Source: Planctomycetaceae bacterium (GTDB taxonomy: Bacteria; Planctomycetota; Planctomycetia; Isosphaerales; Isosphaeraceae). From it: a stretch of DNA of 6,600 nucleotides. The stretch covers positions 1-6,600 of the forward strand of contig JAFANO010000234.1 of the NCBI GenBank assembly GCA_019232645.1, in the 5' to 3' direction. Positions 1-6,471 of this stretch are shown here, in pieces. Both the position numbers and the translations under genes were made by a program. Position 1 is the first letter of the stretch. Every line of letters begins with the position of its first letter. Under the pieces are notes generated by a model. That model did not search any database and had not been told where the DNA came from. It worked only from the letters and a program-made list of their open reading frames with translations.

Positions 1-70
1 GACCACGATGACACTCCCAGAGCCCCACAGCCGGCGCCGACCGATGCCCGACCGCGCCGAGTCCTCGTAG
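1..70 (+). CDS. C-terminal end of a second RND efflux permease (partial, enters from the left)
   Basis: Reading frame 2 on the plus strand runs from the window edge to a TAG at 68-70 and encodes 22 residues, TTMTLPEPHSRRRPMPDRAE followed by SS. Twenty of the 22 match the last 22 residues of the RND permease at 403-3660. The two differences are Thr for Pro at the first residue and Thr for Ala at the fourth; the remaining base changes are synonymous. The piece is only the cytoplasmic tail, rich in Pro and Arg, so the pump identity rests wholly on this match. The inferred gene is a paralogous pump, convergent with the first. It could instead be a duplicated gene end with no pump in front of it; the sequence left of the window decides this. 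Confidence 0.6.
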   Translation, partial: TTMTLPEPHSRRRPMPDRAESS

Positions 71-140
71 TGTGCGTTCACGTCAGTTTGGCGGGTGTCC
101 CGTCGGGGGCTTCCTCGAACGCTCAAGCTGGAATCCGGGG
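1..140. repeat. Left arm of a 140-bp inverted repeat
   Basis: Base p in this arm pairs with base 473-p in the right arm (333-472). By hand I count 11 mismatches in 140 positions: four in the coding half (2, 11, 19, 67) and seven in the noncoding half (71, 85, 86, 88, 130, 133, 134). Positions 89-129 match perfectly. The arm reaches the window edge, so its true outer limit is unknown. Similarity stops inward of about 140, where each copy enters its own hairpin. Confidence 0.9.
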
Positions 141-154
141 GGTCGACCCCCCGG
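135..154 (+). terminator. Perfect 20-bp palindrome, possible terminator hairpin of the left gene
   Basis: CCGGGGGGTCGACCCCCCGG is a perfect palindrome that would fold into an 8-bp all-GC stem with a TCGA loop in RNA. It lies 65 bp after the TAG of the left gene, exactly where the inverted-repeat homology ends. No T-run follows on the plus strand, so it is not a textbook intrinsic terminator. It may instead stabilise the 3' end, pause polymerase, or be a protein-binding site. Confidence 0.4.
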
Positions 155-300
155 CGGTGCAGGCCCGACTCCTGGGCGCTCTGCGAGCTGGAGAGGTTCA
201 GGCGCATGAGGTGCACGCATGATATTCAGATATGCAAGAGTTGATGGATCTCGAGGGCGAGGCTTCGGAGATCGCTGGAATCGGGGGCACATCACGGTCA

Positions 301-337
301 AATTGTAGGGGTTGGGGCTGATCGGCACCAACCCCCG
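301..337 (-). terminator. Candidate terminator of the tetR-adaptor-pump operon
   Basis: On the minus strand, downstream of the pump stop codon, GGGGTTGG (335-328) pairs with CCAACCCC (315-308). Two more pairs form inside after one mismatch, leaving a small loop. The stem is followed by TACAATTT (307-300), a weak U-rich tail. Position and structure suit an intrinsic terminator about 65 bp after the stop, but the tail is poor, so the call is tentative. Confidence 0.4.
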
Positions 338-472
338 GGATCGAGCTTGAGCGTTCGAGGAAGCCCCCGACGGGACACCCGCCAGATCGACGTGAACGCA
401 CGCTATGAGGACTCGGCGCGGTCGGGCATCGGTCGGCGCCGGCTGTGGGGCTCCGGGAGTGCCATCGTGGGC
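333..472. repeat. Right arm of a 140-bp inverted repeat
   Basis: This is the reverse-complement partner of 1-140. Positions 403-472 are the last codons of the RND permease and 333-402 its 3' flank. The 41-bp perfect core is 344-384. The arm is not bounded by recognisable insertion-sequence ends or target duplications. It most likely marks duplication, or gene conversion, of a pump gene end together with its 3' untranslated region. Confidence 0.9.
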
Positions 473-3400
473 AATGGCTCGGCGGGCCTGGGCCTCGGCT
501 CGACGGCGAAGCGGATGCCAAGGCGGCGGGTCAGGTTGACCCACATGTCGAGCAGGGCGTAGAAGACCGGCGTGACCAGCAGGGCCAGCAGCAGCGAGAG
601 GGCCTGGCCGCCGATGATCACCTTGGCCATGCTCGCCCGGGCCCCCGCCCCGGGCCCCTGTCCCAGCGCGATCGGGATCATCGCGGCGATCAGCATCACG
701 GTCGTCATCAGGATCGGCCGGAGCCGGGTGTGATTGGCCTCGACGATCGCCTCGAGCCGAGGCACGCCCCGGGCGCGGAGCTGGTTCGTCGCGTCCACCT
801 GCAAGATCCCGTTCTTCTTGACGATCCCGACCAGCATGAACAGCCCGAACATCGCGTAGATGTCCAGCGCCGAGCGGAACAGCACCAGCGACATCAGCCC
901 GAACGGGACCGTCACCGGCAGCGCCATCAGGATCGAGACCGGCTGCGTCCAGCTCTCGAACTGCGCGGCCAGGATCAGGTACATGAACAGGATCGACAGG
1001 CCGAAGGCGATCAGGAAGTAATAGCCCGTCTCGCCTATCGTCTTGGCCTGGCCCGAGAACTCGAAGGAGTAGGGCGACCCGGGGTCGTCGAGCCCCAGCT
1101 CGTGCAGCGCCGCGCGGGTCCGCGCCACGGCCTCGCCCAGCGTGATGCCCTCGGGGTTGCCCAGGACGGTGACGATCCGCTGGCGGCCGAGCCGCTCGAT
1201 CTCGGTCGGCCCGCGCTCGTCGACCAGCCGGGCCAGGCTCCTCAGCTCGACCAGCCCGATCGTCGGCGACGACAGGGTCAGCCCGTACAGGCCGGTGGTC
1301 GTCGACCGGTCGGAGGGCGCGGCGCGGAGCCAGACGTCGTACTGCTCGTCGCCGTCGCGGAACTTCGTCACCGGCATGCCGCCGACCAGGATCCGGAGGG
1401 TGTCGGCCACGACGCCGACCGGGATGCCCAGGTCGCTCGCCCGTTCGCGGTCGACGAGCACCTGGACCTCGGGCTTGCGGAGCGAGAGCGTCGTGTCGAG
1501 GTCAACCAGCCCCGGCTCCTGCTTGAGCCGTGCGACGAGCCGGTTGGCGTAGTCGGACAGCTTGGCCAGGTCGGGACCGTACAGGTTGACCTGGAAGGTC
1601 TGCGGCCGGCGACCGCCCTGGAACGGCGAGACGTCGTTGACGCTGGCGCGGAGGTCGGGGTAATCCTTGAGCAGCTCACGCGCCTCCTGCTGGATGGCGA
1701 ACTGGGTGTAGTCGCGGTCCTCCAGCTCGGTCATCCGGACGTAGATCGTCCCCCGGGTGACGTCCCCCTGCCCCTTGACGACCCGGCCGCCGCTGGTCTG
1801 GCCGATCGTCGTGAACAGGTGCACGGTCCCCTTCAGCTTCTTGAGCCGCGCCTCCATCTCGGCCAGCAGGCGGTTGGTCCGGTCGAGGCTGTAGCCCTCG
1901 GGCGTGGTGACCGTGACCTCGTACTCGCCCTGGTCGTCGCGCGGGATCAGCGACAGGCCGGGGCTGAACAGCGACCCCACCGCTCGCAGCGCGACCTTCA
2001 GCACCTTCGGCCCCTTGATCCGGGCGCCGATGACCGAGAAGGTCGGGCAGAGGACGACGACGACCGTCAGCAGGACGACCAGCGCCTTGAACCGCAGGGC
2101 CCCCCGGAGCGCGATGCCGTAGCTGCCGTCGATCAGCCGGTAGATGAGCCCCGACTTGCTCTTGGCGTGCCCCGCCTCGCTCGGGTCGAGCTTGAGGAAG
2201 CGGCTGCAGAGCATCGGCGTCAGCGTGAACGAGACGAACAGGCTCATCGCCACGGCGAAGGCGACCGTCAGGCCGAAGCTCGAGAAGAACCGGCCGACGA
2301 TGCCGCCCATGAAGGCGATCGGCACGAAGATGACGATCAGCGACAGGCTGGTCGCCAGGACCGGCAGCGCGATCTCGCGGGTCCCGACCCGCGACGCCTC
2401 CATCGCGTCCATGCCGTCCTCTTCCATGTGCCGGAAGATGTTCTCATGGACCACCACCGCGTCGTCGATCACGATGCCGATGGCCAGGATCAGCCCGAGC
2501 ATCGTGATGTTGTTGAGCGTGAAGCCCATGTAGCTCATGAACATGAATGTGGGCACGATCGACGTCGGGATCGCCAGGGTGGCGATGACGGTGGTCCGCC
2601 AGTCCCGGATGAACAGCAGGATCGTCGCCGAGACGAGCACGGCGGCCAGCAGGAGGTGGAACTTCACCTCCTCGATCGACTTCTTGATGAACCGCGACTG
2701 GTCGCGGATGACCTCGGCGGTGATGTCCTCGGGGAGGGTCGGCCGGAGCTGCGCCAGCTTGGCCTTGACGTCGTCGACGACCCGGACGGTGTTGGTCCCC
2801 GACTGCTTCTGGATGACGAGGCTGACGGCGTGGACGCCGTCGAGGCGGGCGAGGGTCCGGGGCTCCTCGAACGCGTCCTCGGCGCGGCCGACGTCGCGGA
2901 GCCGGATCGGGTAGCCGTTGCGGTTGGCGATGATCATCGCGTTGAACTCGGCGGCGCTGTTGAGCCGCCCGAGGGTCCGCAGGACCAGCTCGCGCGGCCC
3001 CTGGTCGACGCGGCCCCCCGGCACCTCGAGGTTCTGCCGGACCAGGGCGCCACGGACGTCCTCGACCGACAGGTTATAGGCCGCCAGCCGGTCGGTGTCG
3101 ACCACCACGTTCATGGCGCGGACCCGGCCGCCGACCAGCGTCACGGCGCCGACGCCGTTGACGACCTCGAGCCGCTCCTTGATCTGCCGCCGGGCGATCT
3201 CGGTCACCTCGCGGAAGTCGCGCCGGCCGCTGATGGCGATCGTCATCACGGGCATCGAGCCGGTGTCGAACTTGTCGATGATCGGCGCCTCGGTGCCGTC
3301 GGGCAGGTCGGCCAGGATCGTGTTGACCTTGTCGCGGACCTCCTGCGTCCCGACGTTGCCGTCCTTCGAGAGCTGGAACTGGACGGTGATCGTCGAGACC

Positions 3401-3660
3401 CCCTCCATCGTCGTGGACCGCAGCTCCTCGATCCCGCTGATGGTGTTGATGATGTCCTCGAGCGGCTTGGTGACCGAGGTCTCCATCTCCTCGACGCTGG
3501 CGCCGGTCAGGACGGTCGTGACCGTGCAGACGGGGAAATCGACGTCGGGGAACAGGTCGACCCCGAGCCGGCCGTACGACACCAGGCCCAGCACGACCGG
3601 GATCGCCATCAGCACCCAGGTGAAGACCGGGCGTTTGATACAGACTTCGGAAATGGTCAT
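403..3660 (-). CDS. RND-family efflux pump, inner-membrane permease (AcrB/HAE-1 type)
   Basis: The 1085-residue protein has full family length. It is predicted to export drugs or other hydrophobic compounds in exchange for protons, as a trimer with the adaptor encoded upstream. The N-terminus (MTISEVCIKRPVF) and first membrane helix (12-28) are typical, followed by a periplasmic porter domain to about 335. Helices 2-6 lie at about 336-485 and helix 7 at 525-545. The second porter domain runs from about 572 to 878 and helices 8-12 from about 880 to 1038. The proton-relay residues of AcrB are present: Asp399-Asp400 in helix 4 (GIVIDDAVVVHENI) and Lys in the KKN motif at 948-950 of helix 10. The RLRPILMTT motif (979-987) is also intact. 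Unusual are about 25 extra residues after helix 7 (547-571) and a Pro/Arg-rich tail (about 1050-1085) shared with the left-edge gene. The ribosome site is weak (GAGAG four bases before ATG). Substrate unknown. Confidence 0.95.
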   Translation of the reverse strand: MTISEVCIKRPVFTWVLMAIPVVLGLVSYGRLGVDLFPDVDFPVCTVTTVLTGASVEEMETSVTKPLEDIINTISGIEELRSTTMEGVSTITVQFQLSKDGNVGTQEVRDKVNTILADLPDGTEAPIIDKFDTGSMPVMTIAISGRRDFREVTEIARRQIKERLEVVNGVGAVTLVGGRVRAMNVVVDTDRLAAYNLSVEDVRGALVRQNLEVPGGRVDQGPRELVLRTLGRLNSAAEFNAMIIANRNGYPIRLRDVGRAEDAFEEPRTLARLDGVHAVSLVIQKQSGTNTVRVVDDVKAKLAQLRPTLPEDITAEVIRDQSRFIKKSIEEVKFHLLLAAVLVSATILLFIRDWRTTVIATLAIPTSIVPTFMFMSYMGFTLNNITMLGLILAIGIVIDDAVVVHENIFRHMEEDGMDAMEASRVGTREIALPVLATSLSLIVIFVPIAFMGGIVGRFFSSFGLTVAFAVAMSLFVSFTLTPMLCSRFLKLDPSEAGHAKSKSGLIYRLIDGSYGIALRGALRFKALVVLLTVVVVLCPTFSVIGARIKGPKVLKVALRAVGSLFSPGLSLIPRDDQGEYEVTVTTPEGYSLDRTNRLLAEMEARLKKLKGTVHLFTTIGQTSGGRVVKGQGDVTRGTIYVRMTELEDRDYTQFAIQQEARELLKDYPDLRASVNDVSPFQGGRRPQTFQVNLYGPDLAKLSDYANRLVARLKQEPGLVDLDTTLSLRKPEVQVLVDRERASDLGIPVGVVADTLRILVGGMPVTKFRDGDEQYDVWLRAAPSDRSTTTGLYGLTLSSPTIGLVELRSLARLVDERGPTEIERLGRQRIVTVLGNPEGITLGEAVARTRAALHELGLDDPGSPYSFEFSGQAKTIGETGYYFLIAFGLSILFMYLILAAQFESWTQPVSILMALPVTVPFGLMSLVLFRSALDIYAMFGLFMLVGIVKKNGILQVDATNQLRARGVPRLEAIVEANHTRLRPILMTTVMLIAAMIPIALGQGPGAGARASMAKVIIGGQALSLLLALLVTPVFYALLDMWVNLTRRLGIRFAVEPRPRPAEPLPTMALPEPHSRRRPMPDRAESS

Positions 3661-3732
3661 GGGACTCTCGAAATGGAGGGCCTCGGGTCTCGAAGGTCCG
3701 GCGACTCGGGAGCGACGTACGGGAGCGGGGTC

Positions 3733-5034
3733 CTAACGGGCCGGGGTCGGCGCCGGCGCGAACCCTCCGGGAGGTGCGGGCTTGGCCGGCTCGGGCGTGG
3801 CGACGACGACGGAGGTGCCGTCGGCGAGGTGTGTCTGGCCGGTCGTCACGACGACGGCCTGCGCGGGGAGGTCGCCGATGACCTCAACCCAGCCCGTCCC
3901 CTCCAGGCCGGTCTCGACGTTGATGGAGCGGGACTTGTTGCCCTCGACGACGAACAGCTTGGTGACGCCGGCGAACTTGACGACCGACTCGATCGGGGCC
4001 ACGACGGCGTCGGCCGAGTGCCGGGTCAGGATCGACGCCTTGGCGAACCCGCCCGGCCGGAGCAGGCCGCGGTTGTTCGGGACCGCGACCTCGACCTGGA
4101 AGGTCCTGGTCGTGGGGTCGATCGACGGGTTGATCCGCGCGACCTTCCCCTCGAAGGTCGTGCCCGGGTGCGCCGCGACGGTCACCCGGACCGGCTGATC
4201 GAGCGCGACCTCGTCGCTGAACCGCTCGGGGACGTTGGCCCAGAGCCGCAGCGGGTTGTCGATGACCAGCTCGGCGACCGCCTCGGCCTCCTTGATCATC
4301 TGCCCCTCGGAGACCGACCGCTTGACGACGGCGTACGTCGGCGGGTCGGTGACGCCGGGCGGCGGGGTGGAGGGGACCGGGGCGGTGATCATCATGTTGG
4401 AGAGGGTGTCCGTCGCCAGGTCGACGGCGACCCGGGCGGCCTGCGCGGCGGCCAGGGTCGAGCGCGCCGCGAGGATCGTGTCGGCCAGCACCGCCTCCGC
4501 GGCCTGCTCGTCGTTCTCGGCGTTCTGGAGGCTCTCGGCCGTCCCCGCGTTGCGCCGGGCCAGCGACCGCTCGCGCGTCAGGTTATTGCTGGCCCGCTCC
4601 AGCGCCACCCGCGCCTTGACGACCGCCGGGAGCGCCGCCACGTCGTACGCGCCCGAGGGGAGCTCCTTCTGCCCGAGCTTGGCCAGCTCGGCCTGGAACT
4701 GGCGCTCGGCCTGACTGACCGCCAGCGCGGCGTTGGTCGAGTCCAGCTCGGCCAGCAGCTCGCCCGGCTGGACGCGGTCGCCCATGTCGTGAACGACCCG
4801 GGCGACCCGGCCGGTCCGCTTGCTGCCGACAACCACGTCCTCCCACCCCTTGAGCGTGCCGACCACCTCGACGGTCCGATCGACCGCGCGGTGCTGCAGG
4901 GGCGCGACCGTCACCGTGACCGCCTTGGGCGCCGTGTCGGCCTGCAAGGGGCCCTCGGTCCCCCGGCCCCCGCACCCGCCCAGGGACACCATCAGCCCCG
5001 TTCCCAAGACGAACGCCCGAATCGGCAGAGTCAT
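3733..5034 (-). CDS. RND efflux adaptor, membrane-fusion lipoprotein (HlyD/AcrA family)
   Basis: This periplasmic adaptor should link the pump encoded 72 bp downstream to an outer-membrane channel. I chose the ATG at 5034 (433 residues) because AAGGA lies 8 bases upstream; the ATG at 5043 (436 residues) has AAGG directly abutting it. Numbered from 5043, a signal peptide ends in the lipobox-like LGGC with Cys24 as the lipidation site. Next come the first lipoyl half (about 71-103, with GDRVQPGELLAELD), an Ala/Glu/Arg-rich helical hairpin (about 104-215) and the second lipoyl half (about 218-260). A beta-barrel (about 264-338, with INPSIDPTTRTFQVEV) and a membrane-proximal domain (about 345-413) follow. 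Unusual are a Pro-rich insertion at 222-237 and a Pro/Ala tail at 416-436. A poly-pyrimidine stretch (minus strand, 5071-5051) lies just upstream of the start. The adaptor family is clear; the substrate is not. Confidence 0.93.
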   Translation of the reverse strand: MTLPIRAFVLGTGLMVSLGGCGGRGTEGPLQADTAPKAVTVTVAPLQHRAVDRTVEVVGTLKGWEDVVVGSKRTGRVARVVHDMGDRVQPGELLAELDSTNAALAVSQAERQFQAELAKLGQKELPSGAYDVAALPAVVKARVALERASNNLTRERSLARRNAGTAESLQNAENDEQAAEAVLADTILAARSTLAAAQAARVAVDLATDTLSNMMITAPVPSTPPPGVTDPPTYAVVKRSVSEGQMIKEAEAVAELVIDNPLRLWANVPERFSDEVALDQPVRVTVAAHPGTTFEGKVARINPSIDPTTRTFQVEVAVPNNRGLLRPGGFAKASILTRHSADAVVAPIESVVKFAGVTKLFVVEGNKSRSINVETGLEGTGWVEVIGDLPAQAVVVTTGQTHLADGTSVVVATPEPAKPAPPGGFAPAPTPAR

Positions 5035-5098
5035 CGGGATCATCCTTGATAGATAAAGGAGAGAGGGTAAGATCCACCCCCCCGCCGATGAGCGCCGT

Positions 5099-5719
5099 TC
5101 ACACGCTCGTCGAGCGGGAATCCATGGTGAATCCTCGGAGCAGGTCGTCCACGAGCCGGCGCCCCAGCCCGGGCTCCAGCGGGTCGCCTCGATACAGGAA
5201 GTCGAGCGTCGCGATGACTAGCAGCCCTCGGCACGCCCTCGTGGCGTCGGCGACGCGGCCCGACGCGATCAGGCCGGCGTCGGCCAGGTGGCGGACCGCC
5301 TCGGTGATCAGGCCGACGAACGTGTCGCCGAACCGCTTCATCTCGCCCTCCAGGCCCGCGCCCAGGGGCCCGAACAGCAGCGCGAACAGGAACCGGGCCC
5401 GATCGGGGTCCTCGCGGCAGAACGCGAAGTGCGCCTCGATGATCCGCGCCAGCGCCTCGACCGGGTCGCTCACCGCCTCCAGGATGGCTCGATTGGCCGC
5501 GACCAGCTCGGTCATCGGCGCCGTCAGCAGGGCCTGCGCCAGGCCCTCCTTGCTGCCGAAGTGGTAATACAGCGTGGGCTTGGTGACCCCCGACTCCTCG
5601 GCGATCGTGCGGACCGACGTCGCGTCGTAACCCCGCGTCGCGAACAGCCGCGCCGCCACGCCCGCGATGTGCTGCGCCATCGTCCTCGGCCCGCGCCCCG
5701 CCGAATCCGCCGTCGCCAT
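5099..5719 (-). CDS. TetR/AcrR-family transcriptional repressor
   Basis: The 206-residue protein has normal family length. The N-terminal DNA-binding domain (about 16-62) contains the helix-turn-helix TSVRTIAEESGVTKPTLYYHF (35-54 and flanks) followed by GSKEGL, the most diagnostic stretch of the family. The remaining all-helical part (about 70-195) would bind a ligand and dimerise; its sequence does not reveal which ligand. The gene ends 64 bp before the adaptor start on the same strand, so it is probably the first gene of the efflux operon and its likely regulator. Two dyad sites lie 41-83 bp upstream of its ATG, which fits autorepression. The ribosome site is weak (GAAGACGA adjoining ATG at 5719); an internal ATG at codon 14 is possible, since the domain starts after it. 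Family certain; control of this operon inferred. Confidence 0.93.
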   Translation of the reverse strand: MATADSAGRGPRTMAQHIAGVAARLFATRGYDATSVRTIAEESGVTKPTLYYHFGSKEGLAQALLTAPMTELVAANRAILEAVSDPVEALARIIEAHFAFCREDPDRARFLFALLFGPLGAGLEGEMKRFGDTFVGLITEAVRHLADAGLIASGRVADATRACRGLLVIATLDFLYRGDPLEPGLGRRLVDDLLRGFTMDSRSTSV

Positions 5720-5759
5720 TCGTCTTCGAGCCCCCGTACACGCCCCGGCCCATCCGCGT

Positions 5760-5801
5760 ATACCGAACGATCGGCATTAGGGTATACCGAACGGTAGGTA
5801 T
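5760..5801. promoter_or_regulatory. Tandem operator: two 18-bp dyads, 24-bp period
   Basis: The box GTATACCGAACG occurs at 5758-5769 and again at 5782-5793, exactly 24 bp apart. Each box begins an 18-bp imperfect dyad: ATACCGaacgatCGGCAT (5760-5777) and ATACCgaacggtaGGTAT (5784-5801). The second also contains TACCG-AA-CGGTA (5785-5796). Length, symmetry and position directly upstream of a tetR-type gene are those expected of a TetR-family operator bound by two dimers. The assignment to this repressor is inference from position. Confidence 0.65.
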
Positions 5802-5827
5802 TATGGCTAGATCCCGAAATCCGGCAA
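5800..5827 (-). promoter_or_regulatory. Candidate sigma-70-type promoter of the repressor-adaptor-pump operon
   Basis: On the minus strand TTGCCG (5827-5822) is followed after 16 bases by CATAAT (5805-5800), four and five matches to the two consensus hexamers. Transcription would start near 5793, inside the second operator dyad, with a leader of about 75 bases before the repressor ATG. Bound repressor would then block initiation directly. The match was made by eye and start-site mapping is lacking. Confidence 0.4.
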
Positions 5828-5941
5828 GGCCGGAACCGCGCGGACTCCGGCGCGCCGAGGGTCTTGGCGAGGGGAGTGCGAGGGGGTAGCCTCATCCGGG
5901 GGTGGGCCGTGCCCGCCCGTCCTGGGATCTCAGTGCACCTC

Positions 5942-5947
5942 GAGGAG
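5942..5947 (+). promoter_or_regulatory. Ribosome binding site that sets the DUF442 gene start
   Basis: GAGGAG lies five bases before the ATG at 5953. It decides against the upstream in-frame GTG at 5902, which would add 17 residues (Arg/Pro/Ser/Trp-containing) not resembling the family's usual short N-terminus. Confidence 0.8.
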
Positions 5948-5952
5948 CGATC

Positions 5953-6408
5953 ATGAACGTCAAGCGACCGATCACGCCCCAGATCACGATCGGCGACCAG
6001 CCGACCGAGGACGACCTGAAGTCATTAAGGGACGAGGGTTACGTCGGCATCGTCAACCTCCGGAACGACGGCGAGCCGGAACAGCCGCTCGGCACCGCCG
6101 CCGAGGGGGAGCGGGCGCGGGCCCTGGGCCTGGACTACCTGCACTACGGCGTGGGCGCCGCCCCCCTGAGCGAGCAAGGCGTCGAGTCGGTCCGCGACTT
6201 CCTCGACAGGCACGCCGACGAGAAGGTCCTGGTCCACTGCCGCAAGGGAGGCCGCGCCGCGGCGCTGGTCCTGCTCCACCAGGCGAAGGCTCAGAAATGG
6301 ACCCTCGCCGAGGCCATCGCCAAGGGCCGCGCGATGGGCCTGGAGGTCGAGGGGGGGCTCCGGACGCTGGTCGAGAACTATCTCCACGCGCATCCCCCCG
6401 GCGCCTGA
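5953..6408 (+). CDS. DUF442 / beta-lactamase-hydrolase-like phosphatase-fold protein
   Basis: The 151-residue cytosolic protein has no signal peptide. The order of elements is that of the DUF442 (BLH N-terminal, dual-specificity-phosphatase-like) family: an opening strand with ITIGDQPTEDDLKSLRDEG (11-29), then GIVNLRNDGE (32-41), a central LGLDYLHYGV (58-67), and LSEQGVESVRDFLD (72-85). The active-site loop is VHCRKGGRAAA (94-104), with Cys96 as the putative nucleophile and Arg101 as the putative anion-binding residue. Spacing is C-x4-R, as in DUF442 and rhodanese loops rather than the C-x5-R of classical tyrosine phosphatases. DUF442 members more often read CRSGTRS; Lys-Gly and Ala replace Ser-Thr and Ser here. 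Some relatives act in sulfide or persulfide metabolism, but nothing nearby supports that role. It is transcribed away from the efflux operon and shares its upstream region. Confidence 0.82.
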   Translation: MNVKRPITPQITIGDQPTEDDLKSLRDEGYVGIVNLRNDGEPEQPLGTAAEGERARALGLDYLHYGVGAAPLSEQGVESVRDFLDRHADEKVLVHCRKGGRAAALVLLHQAKAQKWTLAEAIAKGRAMGLEVEGGLRTLVENYLHAHPPGA

Positions 6409-6445
6409 GTGCCGACAGCCGCGGGTCTCGCCCCTCCGCCTCGGC

Positions 6446-6462
6446 TTGGCACGCGGATTGTA
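6446..6462 (+). promoter_or_regulatory. Sigma-54-like (-24/-12) promoter match
   Basis: TTGGCACG, four bases, then TTGTA closely follows the sigma-54 consensus YTGGCACG-N4-TTGCW. The only deviation is T for C in the -12 GC pair. It lies about 120 bp upstream of the edge gene at 6583 and points toward it. Short degenerate motifs arise by chance in GC-rich DNA, and I cannot see an upstream activator site. Confidence 0.35.
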
Positions 6463-6471
6463 GGTCCACAC

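Larger units (their letters stand above)
71..402. other. Intergenic region between two convergent pump genes
   Basis: This 332-bp stretch holds no gene that I can support. Its outer parts (71-140 and 333-402) are the noncoding halves of the inverted repeat. The middle part, 141-332, is unique. It contains the lower-GC patch 218-245 with short AT runs around the ATAT boxes at 222-225 and 230-233. It also has a 6-bp dyad, GATCTC at 247-252 and GAGATC at 268-273, of unknown meaning. Open frames across it on the minus strand are low-complexity Pro/Arg/Ser translations that run antisense or out of frame through the pump tail, so I do not call them genes. Confidence 0.75.

Noticed and set aside
1..472. 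Insertion sequence or miniature transposon bounded by the inverted repeat
   Set aside because: The arms reach into the coding ends of pump genes, the 192-bp interior has no transposase, and no target-site duplication is visible. Convergent paralogous gene ends explain the repeat better.
83..544. Small protein genes in the convergent intergenic region (minus-strand frames of 107-153 codons, plus-strand frame of 71)
   Set aside because: They cross the pump tail out of frame or antisense, lack convincing ribosome sites and are of low complexity.
3095..3736. Plus-strand frame of 213 codons, and similar shorter antisense frames over the pump, adaptor and repressor
   Set aside because: The translations are low-complexity Ser/Thr/Arg sequences opposite well-supported genes, without ribosome sites or domains.
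445..5049. Stop-free plus-strand frame of 1534 codons antisense to pump and adaptor
   Set aside because: It spans two genes and the gap between them, and its translation is a monotonous mix of Arg, Asp, Gln, Gly, Leu and His with no domain. It is what G/C-ending codons produce on the opposite strand. Both sense genes have clear family motifs.
5040..5777. Minus-strand frame of 245 codons overlapping the repressor
   Set aside because: It is out of frame with the TetR-family protein and rich in Gly, Arg and Pro; the overlapping frame holds the diagnostic helix-turn-helix.
5902..5952. GTG at 5902 as the start of the DUF442 gene
   Set aside because: GAGGAG five bases before the ATG at 5953 is far better, and the extra 17 residues do not resemble the family.
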